NCBI GenBank assembly: GCA_964528155.1 | Contig: CAZGRL010000194.1 | Location: 1-5,994, forward strand | Reading direction: 5' to 3' | Length of the DNA stretch: 5,994 nucleotides | Source: G001797105 sp964528155 | GTDB taxonomy: Bacteria > Chloroflexota > Anaerolineae > Anaerolineales > E44-bin32 | Shown here: in pieces, positions 1-5,994 of the stretch | Layout: every line of letters starts with the position of its first letter | Position numbering within the stretch: the stretch's first letter is position 1 | Translations under genes and position numbers: made by a program | The notes under the pieces: model-generated | What the model was told of the DNA's origin: nothing | Seen by the model: the letters and a program-made list of their open reading frames with translations, nothing else | Database searches by the model: none

Positions 1-2
1 AC

Positions 3-539
3 AGCTACACCGATTCGGCGGCGGACTGGATGGAGTTGGGAGACGGTACGGGCGACTACAAAGTGCGGATCGGGGCTACGGAGTTCACGGCCGACAATAA
101 TGACTATCGGGTCAAGATCGCCGTCTCCGGCTGCCGCCTGGCCTATTTCACGGTGCGGACCGAGATCGCTTGGGACGTTAGCGCCGCCGGGCTGGCGGCC
201 GTCAACGCGCAGGTCGATACGGCGCTCGAGGATTACAACAGCCCGACGAAGTCCGAGCTCGACGCGGGTTTCGCCGCCTTGAACGACCCCAATGAAGCGG
301 CCATCGCGGCCGAAGTCGTTACGGAACTGCTGGCCGAGACCTTCGACGGCGTGATTAAGGTCGGCGACCTCTTCGACATCCAACTGGCGGCCCTGACGGG
401 CAAGTGTACGATTACCGACAACGGGGACGCGGACACCTACACGTTCTACAAGCATAACGGCACGACAATTTCCTACAGTCTGACCAGTGCCGACGACGAC
501 GGCGCGCGGGCCGCGGGAGCCATCATCAACGAAGAATAG
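3..539 (+). CDS. Phage structural protein of unknown function, 3' part only (5' end outside window)
   Basis: The reading frame is open from base 3 to the TAG at 537-539, giving 178 visible residues. The Met codon at 30 has no convincing ribosome site and the frame stays open to the window edge, so the gene very probably begins upstream. Visible residues 1-55 alternate polar and hydrophobic residues (GTGDYKVRIG, then DYRVKIAVSG) as in a beta-sandwich. Residues 56-115 look helical and contain the segment YNSPTKSELDAGFAALND starting at residue 78. Residues 116-178 are a short beta module starting VIKVGDLF, with LTGK and TYTFYKHNGTT. From memory, helical linkers of the type PPTKAELDAG followed by such a module recur in phage and metagenomic structural proteins, but their role is not established. 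The position just before tail tubular protein A suggests a head or head-tail accessory protein such as a decoration protein or fibre. That role is inference only. The gene ends 9 bases before the next start, so the two are probably co-transcribed. Confidence 0.75.
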   Translation, partial: SYTDSAADWMELGDGTGDYKVRIGATEFTADNNDYRVKIAVSGCRLAYFTVRTEIAWDVSAAGLAAVNAQVDTALEDYNSPTKSELDAGFAALNDPNEAAIAAEVVTELLAETFDGVIKVGDLFDIQLAALTGKCTITDNGDADTYTFYKHNGTTISYSLTSADDDGARAAGAIINEE

Positions 540-542
540 GAG
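538..542 (+). promoter_or_regulatory. Shine-Dalgarno site of the tail tubular A gene
   Basis: AGGAG, overlapping the stop codon of the upstream gene, lies 6 bases before the ATG at 549. It is a strong site that fixes this start and links translation of the two genes. Confidence 0.75.
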
Positions 543-548
543 ATCATC

Positions 549-1268
549 ATGCCGGGAGTCATACCGGGCCAATCCACGCCGCTCGGAACATTGCCCAGCG
601 GCACAGCGAGCACCGAACCCACGGTCTCGTCTCAGGAGACCGTCACCGGCGGCCAACTGAGTCCCACCTCGGTCTGCAACGATGCCTTGCTGTTGTTGTC
701 CGGGGCGCAGGAGAGCCAGGTCATCGAGGACATCGAGGACACCGGCGATCCGGTCGCGAAAAAGTGCCTGCTCGTCTACCCTCGGCTCCGCGACGATCTG
801 GTCATGGAGATCCAGCCGCACTACAGCATGAAATACGGCGATTGCGGAACCCAGCCCGACGACGACGTGGACATCGCCGACTGGCTCTATCACTTCAACT
901 TGCCGCATGATTGTCTCCAAAACGTGGTCGCTTATCAGACCGACGCCAACAACCGTCAAGCCCGCTACCGCTGCTGGGTGCAGGGCGGGCAAGTCTTCAC
1001 CAACAGCCTGAGCAACGCCGCCTATGATTCGGCCTACCTGTACTATCTGTGGCGCTTGACCGACGTGAACCAGATGAGTGAAGCGTTCCGTTGGGCGCTG
1101 GCCTGCGGCATGGCCCAGCGCCTCAGCGGCCCTATCGATCCGAAGCGCATGGAATACCTGCGGCAACTCGCCAACGACGCCCGCGACGCGGCGATCCTGG
1201 CCGATTCCTGGCGTTGCCGGCAGGAAGAAGAAGGAAGCTATTCGTGGCTCGACGCGCGTATCAACTGA
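549..1268 (+). CDS. T7 gp11-like tail tubular protein A (portal-to-tail adaptor)
   Basis: A 239-residue protein that, as in T7 gp11, should form the ring connecting the portal to the tail nozzle. The ATG at 549 is preceded by AGGAG at a 6-base spacing. Residues 1-37 are a Pro/Ser/Thr/Gly-rich, probably disordered extension. The family-like part starts near SPTSVCNDALLLLSG (from residue 38). It continues through a region rich in Arg and acidic residues (YPRLRDDLVMEIQPH), LPHDCLQNVV (from 118, matching the LPxDYL-type position of gp11), and EAFRWAL (from 178, matching the FRYW-type position). It ends in a helical tail finishing SWLDARIN. T7 gp11 is 196 residues, so this copy is longer, mainly because of the N-terminal extension. 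Seven cysteines are scattered along it, which is somewhat many for a virion adaptor. The tail tubular B gene follows immediately, overlapping by 25 bases, which supports the call. The assignment rests on remembered family patterns plus gene order. Confidence 0.85.
   Translation: MPGVIPGQSTPLGTLPSGTASTEPTVSSQETVTGGQLSPTSVCNDALLLLSGAQESQVIEDIEDTGDPVAKKCLLVYPRLRDDLVMEIQPHYSMKYGDCGTQPDDDVDIADWLYHFNLPHDCLQNVVAYQTDANNRQARYRCWVQGGQVFTNSLSNAAYDSAYLYYLWRLTDVNQMSEAFRWALACGMAQRLSGPIDPKRMEYLRQLANDARDAAILADSWRCRQEEEGSYSWLDARIN
1231..1237 (+). promoter_or_regulatory. Shine-Dalgarno site pointing to the GTG start at 1244
   Basis: AAGGAAG inside the end of the tail tubular A gene. The AAGGA core (1231-1235) is 8 bases before GTG 1244. 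No comparable site precedes the other possible starts (TTG 1289 or the CTG codons between 1265 and 1301). This site therefore decides the start chosen for the B protein. Confidence 0.55.
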
Positions 1269-3937
1269 GTATCTGCCTGATCTGGCTGTTGTCTGTCACT
1301 CTGATCGGACAACAGACGGTCAACGTCGGCCTGACCGCCTTCAATGGGGGGGAGCTTTCGCCCCTCATGATGGGGCGGGTGGACTATGGCAAGTACGAGC
1401 AGGGCCTGCGGCGTTGTGAGAACCTGCTGCCGACGGCGCAAGGTCCGGTGACGCGCCGACCGGGCACGCGCTACGTCGCCACGAGCAAGAACTCCCAAAC
1501 CGTAAGACTTCTTCCCTTCGAGTATTCCCTGGATGACACCTATATCATCGAGGCGGGCAACCGCTACTTGCGCTTCTATCGGCAGGGAGCACAGGTACTG
1601 GATCCCAACGGCGATCCTTATGAAATCGTCACCCCCTTCGACACCAGCGAGATTGCGCACCTGCAATATGTGCAGTCGGCCAACACGATGTATCTCGTGG
1701 ACGGCAACGACCCGGTCCAGGCGCTGACCCGCACGGGGCACACGGCTTGGACCATCGCGGACGTGAACTTCACGACGGGGCCTTTTATTCCGCGCGACGC
1801 CGGCAATCAAATCACGCTGGCCAGCGACGATGTCAACGGGGTAGTGACATTGACGGCCAGCGCTCCTCTCTTCCAGAGCGGACACGTCGGCTCCATCTGG
1901 AAAATCTACCACAAGCGCATCCAGAATGAAGTGACCGGCTCTTTCAGCGTCACGCCGCCGGAGCCGAACATGCTCGACATTTTTCAACGTCTGGTCAACC
2001 TCATCAGGAACGGCCAAATCGGTTCCACCGGCACGATGGAGAGCAACGGAACCAGCGACCCCGTACTGGTCAGCGGCGCTTACAACGTCACCAGCCACGG
2101 GACTTGGTCCGGCACGTTAAGCCTGCAGCGCAGTGTCGATGGCGGCGATAGCTGGGAGGTAGTGCAAACGGTGGTCTCGGCCAATGACAACAATATGAAT
2201 ACGTCCGACGTGGAGACCACGCCGGGCGCCCTCTACCGCCTGGCGATGACCAACTGGACCTCCGGCAAGATGACCTACATCATTTCGATCGTCAACTACT
2301 ACGACTATGGGGTAGCGAAGATTACGGCCGTCACGGACCCCTGCACGGCCACCGCTATGATCCTCGATGATCTGGTTTCCACGGAGCCCACGGCCATCTG
2401 GCAGGAAGGTTACTGGTCGGACTATCGCGGTTGGCCGCGCGCCCTGGCCTTCCACGAACAGCGTCTTTGGTTCGGTGGCTCCACCACTTACCCGCAAACA
2501 CTCTGGTCGTCGCAGACGGCCGAGGCCGAAGGCGATTATGAGGACATGACAACCGGCACAGAAGACGACGGCGCCTTGATCTACACGCTGCCGGGCAAGA
2601 ACCTGATCCGCTGGCTCTACAGCCAATCGTATCTGATGGTCGCGACGGCCGGCGGCGTCGGGCGTCTGGGCATGTTGGACCAAGGGATGACGCCTACCAA
2701 CATTCAATACCGTTTGCAGACGACCAGCGCGGCCGCGCCGATCCAGCCGGTCAGCGTCGGTGATGTCCTCCTGTACGTCGAGCGGGGCGGCCGAAAAGTG
2801 CGGCAATATCTGTACAACTACGAGGCCGATCAATTCATCGCCCCCGACGTTTCCATTCTGGCCGAGCACATCAGCGCCACCGGCCTGACGGGAATGGCGA
2901 TCCAGCGCAGTCCGCAAGTCATCGTCTGGTGTACGCGGGCCGACGGGCAACTGGTGACTATGACGTATCTGCGCGAAGAGCAGGTCACGGCTTGGGCACG
3001 CCAGCTCACTGATGGACGCGTGGAGTGCATCGCTACCTTGCCCGCCGAGGATGAAGATGAGGTCTGGTTTTCCGTGGCGCGGACGATCTACGGGACTGAG
3101 GTCCATTACATCGAACAGCTTCAGCCCCACGACTGGGGCGCCGACCCGAACGACTGCTGGTTTGTGGACAGCGGCCTGAGCTTCGACGGCGGCCCCGCCG
3201 TGCGCGTGACCAACGTCACGCAGGCGGACCCCGCCCAGGTCACGGTCTGGACGTGGCCGGTGGACGGCGACGGCGTCGACCTGGCCAACGGCGATCAGGT
3301 GCGCTTTACCGAGGTGGGCGGCATGATCGACCTGAACGGCAACGTCTTCACCGTCGCCGACGCCAATGTCACCGCCGGGACCTTCACGCTCCGCGACGAT
3401 GCCAACAGCGTCGCCATCACCTCTACGGTATACAGCCCCTTCACCACGGGCGGCTACGTGCAGCGCGTCGAGAACACGTTCGCCGGGTTGGAGCATCTCG
3501 AAGGAAAGACGCTGGCGGTTTGGGCGGACAGCACGGTACGGCCGGAAGTCCAGGTCAGTTACGGCTCGACGACACTCGACGGCTGGTACAACCGTGTGGT
3601 GGAGGGACTGCCTTACACGTCTACGCTCGAAACCATGCCGCTCCTCATTCGGACCGACGCCGGACCCATGCTGCGCGCTCAAAAGCGCATCATTGTGATT
3701 GGTGCTGATTTCTATCAGACCATCGGGCCGACGATGGCCGGTGATGAGATTCACTTGACCCCGGTGGTCAAACAGGACGCGATCAGTGAGGCCGTGCCCG
3801 AGCTATACAGCGAGTGGAGGGAGATCAATAACCTCGAAGGCGGGTGGTCCCGGACGCCTACCGTCTGGATCAGGCAAAGCGACCCCGCCCCCATGACCGT
3901 TCGCCAGATCGAGGCCGACGTGAGGATAGGACGCTGA
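1244..3937 (+). CDS. T7 gp12-like tail tubular protein B (tail nozzle)
   Basis: An 897-residue protein if started at GTG 1244. As in T7 gp12 (794 residues), it should form the hexameric nozzle at the end of the short tail. Family hallmarks are NGGELSP (34-40), RRPGTR (71-76) and a run ending in a Trp/Pro-rich strand with FHEQRLWFGG (395-412, preceded by RGWPRALA). This last motif is typical of podovirus B-type proteins. Extra modules are visible. Residues 286-304 (GTWSGTLSLQRS, then SVDGGDSW) match the Asp-box pattern S-x-D-x-G-x-S-W in a beta-sandwich context. Residues about 655-742 resemble the E1-FCCH-type beta module (VRFTEVGGMIDLNGNVFTV). The chosen start gives an Arg-rich tip and a hydrophobic stretch at residues 8-22, resembling a signal peptide, which is unusual for this family. 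Start at TTG 1289 would remove most of it but has no ribosome site. An in-frame ATG at 1091 would overlap the A gene by 178 bases and is unlikely. Function is confident; the exact N-terminus is not. Confidence 0.9.
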   Translation: MARRAYQLSICLIWLLSVTLIGQQTVNVGLTAFNGGELSPLMMGRVDYGKYEQGLRRCENLLPTAQGPVTRRPGTRYVATSKNSQTVRLLPFEYSLDDTYIIEAGNRYLRFYRQGAQVLDPNGDPYEIVTPFDTSEIAHLQYVQSANTMYLVDGNDPVQALTRTGHTAWTIADVNFTTGPFIPRDAGNQITLASDDVNGVVTLTASAPLFQSGHVGSIWKIYHKRIQNEVTGSFSVTPPEPNMLDIFQRLVNLIRNGQIGSTGTMESNGTSDPVLVSGAYNVTSHGTWSGTLSLQRSVDGGDSWEVVQTVVSANDNNMNTSDVETTPGALYRLAMTNWTSGKMTYIISIVNYYDYGVAKITAVTDPCTATAMILDDLVSTEPTAIWQEGYWSDYRGWPRALAFHEQRLWFGGSTTYPQTLWSSQTAEAEGDYEDMTTGTEDDGALIYTLPGKNLIRWLYSQSYLMVATAGGVGRLGMLDQGMTPTNIQYRLQTTSAAAPIQPVSVGDVLLYVERGGRKVRQYLYNYEADQFIAPDVSILAEHISATGLTGMAIQRSPQVIVWCTRADGQLVTMTYLREEQVTAWARQLTDGRVECIATLPAEDEDEVWFSVARTIYGTEVHYIEQLQPHDWGADPNDCWFVDSGLSFDGGPAVRVTNVTQADPAQVTVWTWPVDGDGVDLANGDQVRFTEVGGMIDLNGNVFTVADANVTAGTFTLRDDANSVAITSTVYSPFTTGGYVQRVENTFAGLEHLEGKTLAVWADSTVRPEVQVSYGSTTLDGWYNRVVEGLPYTSTLETMPLLIRTDAGPMLRAQKRIIVIGADFYQTIGPTMAGDEIHLTPVVKQDAISEAVPELYSEWREINNLEGGWSRTPTVWIRQSDPAPMTVRQIEADVRIGR
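3922..3931 (+). promoter_or_regulatory. Shine-Dalgarno region of the gp14-like gene
   Basis: GAGGA at 3922-3926 and AGGA at 3928-3931 lie 10 and 5 bases before the ATG at 3937. Either can serve. The ATG shares a base with the upstream TGA (TGATG), a classic stop-start coupling, which supports this start over the in-frame ATG at 3844. Confidence 0.6.
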
Positions 3938-4413
3938 TGATCGGAGCGGCGGCACAAGTCGGCGGCGCCATCCTGAAAGGTTTCGGAACCTGGAACGAGA
4001 CCCAGATGCAGGTGCGCGGCTACGAGCAGCGCGCACAAATCCTTGATTGGGACGCCGAGGCCGTCAAGAAACGCGGCGACTATGAGGCATCGCAGATCAC
4101 GCTCGAAGGCCGGCGGCTGCGGGCGCGACAGTTGGTGCAGTATGCCAAGAGCGGGGTCCTGATGGAGGGGACACCCAACCTCGTCCGGGCCGAGACGAAG
4201 ATGGAAGTGGACCGCGACGCCGCTTTCACGGCGGACACCGCGGCGCGTCAAGCGGGAACGATGCGCGTGCAAGCCGCCTACGAGCGCTGGATGGCCGCCA
4301 GCGCCAAGATCGGGGGAATATTCAGCGTACTCGGCGGCGTCGCCAGCTCGGCCTACAACATCTCTTCGAGCATTAAAAACGCAGGTTCGTGGAGTAACTG
4401 GTGGCACACATAG
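3937..4413 (+). CDS. T7 gp14-like internal virion protein
   Basis: A 158-residue protein (T7 gp14 has 196). Proteins of this type sit in the capsid core and are ejected into the cell envelope at infection to help form the DNA channel. The N-terminus is Gly/Ala-rich and hydrophobic (MIGAAAQVGGAILKGFG). Residues 18-67 form a long charged helix rich in Gln, Arg and Ala. The stretch Q68-P80 (with SGVLMEGTP at 72-80) followed by a second helix starting LVRAE matches the remembered family pattern of small podovirus core proteins: helix, a Ser-Gly turn with a downstream Thr-Pro, helix. Residues 124-143 are a Gly/Ala/Ser-rich hydrophobic segment that could insert in a membrane, and the C-terminus is Trp-rich (WSNWWHT). 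Position directly after the nozzle gene supports the call. T7 gp13 has no counterpart between them. The stop lies 13 bases inside the next gene. The identification rests on pattern and gene order, not on a catalytic motif. Confidence 0.72.
   Translation: MIGAAAQVGGAILKGFGTWNETQMQVRGYEQRAQILDWDAEAVKKRGDYEASQITLEGRRLRARQLVQYAKSGVLMEGTPNLVRAETKMEVDRDAAFTADTAARQAGTMRVQAAYERWMAASAKIGGIFSVLGGVASSAYNISSSIKNAGSWSNWWHT
4391..4394 (+). promoter_or_regulatory. Shine-Dalgarno site of the gp15-like gene
   Basis: GGAG lies 6 bases before GTG 4401, inside the end of the gp14-like gene. An in-frame TAA at 4395 means no earlier start is possible. The next in-frame ATG is 27 codons downstream and has no better site. 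Confidence 0.65.
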
Positions 4414-5981
4414 AGACCTGGAAATCCCGAGGCGGACCGCCCGCCCAGTCCGGTAACAGCCCGATCCCCTGGCCCTACTACATGGGCACAGGCGATCGCG
4501 CCATGGCGCAGTTCGGCGCGACGTTGGAGGATATCGGTACGGACCTCATCAGCCGGGAGGTCAACGACAAAGCTACCGAAGAACTGAACGACCTCGACAT
4601 CAACCTGCTGCACGGCTGGGACAATTACCAGAATTGGGCGCGCACCAACCCGAACACGCCCGACCTGGACGGGAGCGTTTTCAAACAGCACGCTGAGCAG
4701 TGGAACCAGGACTTCGTCGCCCGACTGAGCACCACGCCCAGCCGCCAGACGGGAAGCCGCACATACGCCACCTTCGTTGCCGAACACGCCAGCGCGGCCC
4801 GCGCGCAGGCCCTCAAGCAGCAGCATACCAACGCCGCCGCCTCATTCGCCGCCAATGTCGAATGGCTCAAGCAATGGCCGAAGCAGCCGGTGAGCCTGGC
4901 GGGTATCGAGGAGCGCCAAAACGCACTGGCCCTGGCCTACGACCGCGCCGCTCAGGACGGCTTGACCGACCCCAAAGACCTTATCAAGAACCTGCGGACC
5001 GACCTGCAGGCGCTGTGGAAGAGCGCAGCACTCAACGCCATCAAGTACGGGGCGCTCAACGCCGACGGCGAGCCGGAGGAACTCGATGCGCTGCTGTTCC
5101 ACCCGGACAATCCCCTGGACGCGGGACAGATCCGCGAACTGCACAACCTGTCCGAAGATTACGCCACGCTGGCTTCGGACAGCCGCGACGCCGCCCGTCT
5201 GGCCGCCCTGGAAAAACGCCAGGACGAGATCGAAGCCGCGCTTCGCGCTGGCGACGCCGAAGCCGCCGCCGAGCAGGCGAGCAAAGCCCCGGAACTGGCC
5301 GATGAGAAGGCGACGCAACAGAAGTGGCTCGATCGCGCCGTCAACAGTGCCAAACCCGCCGAGACCACACCCGCCGCTTTCAACGAAGCCGCCGAGGCGC
5401 AACTGCAAGGCGCCGCCGGCGAGAGGAAACCCGGTGACGCGCGCGAGGCGGTCGCCCGACTCCGCTTCGATGACCGCAAGTTGTCGCCGGATGACTACGC
5501 CCAGATTCGCTCATGGCAGGACGTGGACCCTGTCACCGCGAAGATCATGCTCGGCGCCATCGACAGCGTCAAGCGGCAGGTCAAGGTGGGCTTGCGCCAC
5601 CTGGGACTTTTCCAGGCCGACACGGATAAGACGCTGGCGGCCACGACGCGATTCATCGCCGAGCGGGCCGCGCAGGCCAAGGAAAGCGGCAAGCCCCTGG
5701 ACCCGGCCGACTTGGACCAAGCCGCGCGTCAGTTCGCCGCCGCGCAAGGTCAGCAGGCCCTGAAGGACTTCGCCGCCAGCGCGCCGCCGAAAGAGCAGGA
5801 CATCGACATCACCGGCGTCCCCGCGCCCCAGGCCAAAGCCAAGCCCACCTATCCCCAGATGCGCCGCGACACCCCGCCGGAGCTGCGGGCGCGCATCAAG
5901 CGCCTCATCGACGCCGGGGCCGATCCCGAAGAAGTCTTCAACGCCGACGAAGTCAAACCATACGTGCTGAGGGGGCAATGA
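4401..5981 (+). CDS. gp15-like internal virion (core) protein
   Basis: A 526-residue protein, almost wholly helical by composition, from a GTG start with GGAG upstream. Residues 1-28 are a Pro/Gly/Ser-rich lead-in. Residues 28-60 (MGTGDRAMAQFG, LEDIGTDLISRE) show the small-residue, Leu-rich start common to podovirus core proteins. The middle carries many Ala/Glu/Lys/Gln-rich helices. A likely coiled coil spans about 258-320, with LEKRQDEIEAALRAGDAE starting at 270. Residues 455-485 are a Pro/Lys-rich linker, and the last 41 residues form a charged helical cap (PPELRARIKRLIDAGADPEE). I see no transglycosylase or peptidase motif. T7 gp15 has 747 residues, so this is a short version. Its place after the gp14-like gene and its helical nature make the gp15 role (part of the ejected channel) the best guess. 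Sequence alone would only support a helical phage structural protein. Confidence 0.65.
   Translation: MAHIETWKSRGGPPAQSGNSPIPWPYYMGTGDRAMAQFGATLEDIGTDLISREVNDKATEELNDLDINLLHGWDNYQNWARTNPNTPDLDGSVFKQHAEQWNQDFVARLSTTPSRQTGSRTYATFVAEHASAARAQALKQQHTNAAASFAANVEWLKQWPKQPVSLAGIEERQNALALAYDRAAQDGLTDPKDLIKNLRTDLQALWKSAALNAIKYGALNADGEPEELDALLFHPDNPLDAGQIRELHNLSEDYATLASDSRDAARLAALEKRQDEIEAALRAGDAEAAAEQASKAPELADEKATQQKWLDRAVNSAKPAETTPAAFNEAAEAQLQGAAGERKPGDAREAVARLRFDDRKLSPDDYAQIRSWQDVDPVTAKIMLGAIDSVKRQVKVGLRHLGLFQADTDKTLAATTRFIAERAAQAKESGKPLDPADLDQAARQFAAAQGQQALKDFAASAPPKEQDIDITGVPAPQAKAKPTYPQMRRDTPPELRARIKRLIDAGADPEEVFNADEVKPYVLRGQ
5970..5975 (+). promoter_or_regulatory. Shine-Dalgarno-like site before the last, cut-off gene
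   Basis: AGGGGG, 7 bases before ATG 5983. It is only 2 bases before the alternative ATG at 5978, so 5983 is preferred. Confidence 0.4.
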
Positions 5982-5982
5982 C

Positions 5983-5994
5983 ATGCCTACCCTG
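5983..5994 (+). CDS. Start of the next phage gene (first four codons only)
   Basis: ATG at 5983, one base after the stop of the gp15-like gene, reads Met-Pro-Thr-Leu and continues past the window. The AGGGGG upstream and the close packing make it a likely start. In T7 order the next gene would be gp16 (the large core protein with lytic transglycosylase), but nothing visible tests that. An alternative start at 5978 in a different frame (Met-Thr-Cys) is possible but badly spaced from the ribosome site. Confidence 0.4.

Noticed and set aside
721..740. Tandem repeat of ATCGAGGAC in the A gene.
   Set aside because: Only two copies, encoding Ile-Glu-Asp twice. Ordinary coding redundancy.
1091..1243. 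Extended start of the nozzle gene at ATG 1091.
   Set aside because: It would overlap the A gene by 178 bases and add an Arg/Pro/Gly-rich stretch typical of out-of-frame translation. GTG 1244 has a far better ribosome site.
1224..1268. Possible programmed -1 frameshift joining the A and B proteins (GAA repeats near the end of the A gene).
   Set aside because: No X-XXY-YYZ slippery heptamer with a following structure is evident. The B gene has its own ribosome site, and the two proteins are separate in known relatives.
1238..3754. Two long antisense open frames (1238-2098 and 2117-3754, - strand) covering nearly the whole nozzle gene.
   Set aside because: They are codon-register shadows: the sense gene rarely uses TTA, CTA or TCA, so the opposite frame stays open (the break between them is the sense TTA Leu codon at 2117-2119). 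Their translations are low-complexity (Arg, Gly, Val, Asp, His) with no recognisable domain.
3844..3936. Extended start of the gp14-like gene at ATG 3844.
   Set aside because: The extra 31 residues are charged out-of-frame sequence lying inside the nozzle gene. ATG 3937 has stop-start coupling and a Shine-Dalgarno site.
4700..5763. Arg/Pro-rich open frames in other frames over the gp15-like gene, on both strands.
   Set aside because: Their compositions are those of frame-shifted G+C-rich coding DNA. No ribosome sites or domain features; the gp15-like frame explains the region.
1..5994. Search for defence genes, CRISPR array, tRNA, transposon, promoter or terminator.
   Set aside because: None seen. 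There is no intergenic room for promoters or terminators, no spaced direct repeats and no transposase-like translation. The window is a phage structural block.

Overview
The window lies inside the virion-assembly block of a tailed phage with a T7-like (podovirus-type) short-tail plan, either a free phage or a prophage. All genes are on the + strand, with only 9 bases between the first two and overlaps of 1 to 25 bases between the next three. The gene order matches the T7 order gp11 (tail tubular A), gp12 (tail tubular B), gp14 (internal virion protein) and gp15 (internal virion protein), although the sequences are far from T7 itself. The DNA is G+C-rich (about 60% by eye) and uses GTG as well as ATG starts with clear Shine-Dalgarno sites. 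This fits a G+C-rich bacterial host, but no host gene, integrase, att site or tRNA is present, so the host cannot be named.

Layout. Bases 3-539 hold the 3' part of a gene for a beta-rich phage structural protein of unknown role, in the slot between the capsid genes and gp11. Bases 549-1268 encode a tail tubular protein A (adaptor) with a Pro/Ser/Thr-rich N-terminal extension. Bases 1244-3937 encode a large tail tubular protein B (nozzle). It carries the diagnostic N-terminal motif NGGELSP followed by RRPGTR, an Asp-box-like sandwich segment and an inserted E1-FCCH-like beta module. Bases 3937-4413 encode a small gp14-like internal virion protein. Bases 4401-5981 encode a long helical gp15-like internal virion protein. 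A further gene begins at about 5983 and runs off the end; by synteny it could be the next internal core protein, but only four codons are visible.

How they work together (from T7 biology, inferred here): the A protein forms a ring docking under the portal, the B protein builds the nozzle below it, and the gp14/gp15-type proteins are stored in the head and ejected at infection to form the DNA channel across the cell envelope. The close packing suggests one polycistronic message with coupled translation. I see no promoter, terminator, CRISPR array, RNA gene, insertion sequence or defence system. The points most worth checking are the signal-peptide-like N-terminus implied by the best start of the B protein, the added domains in the A and B proteins, and the composite partial gene at the left edge.
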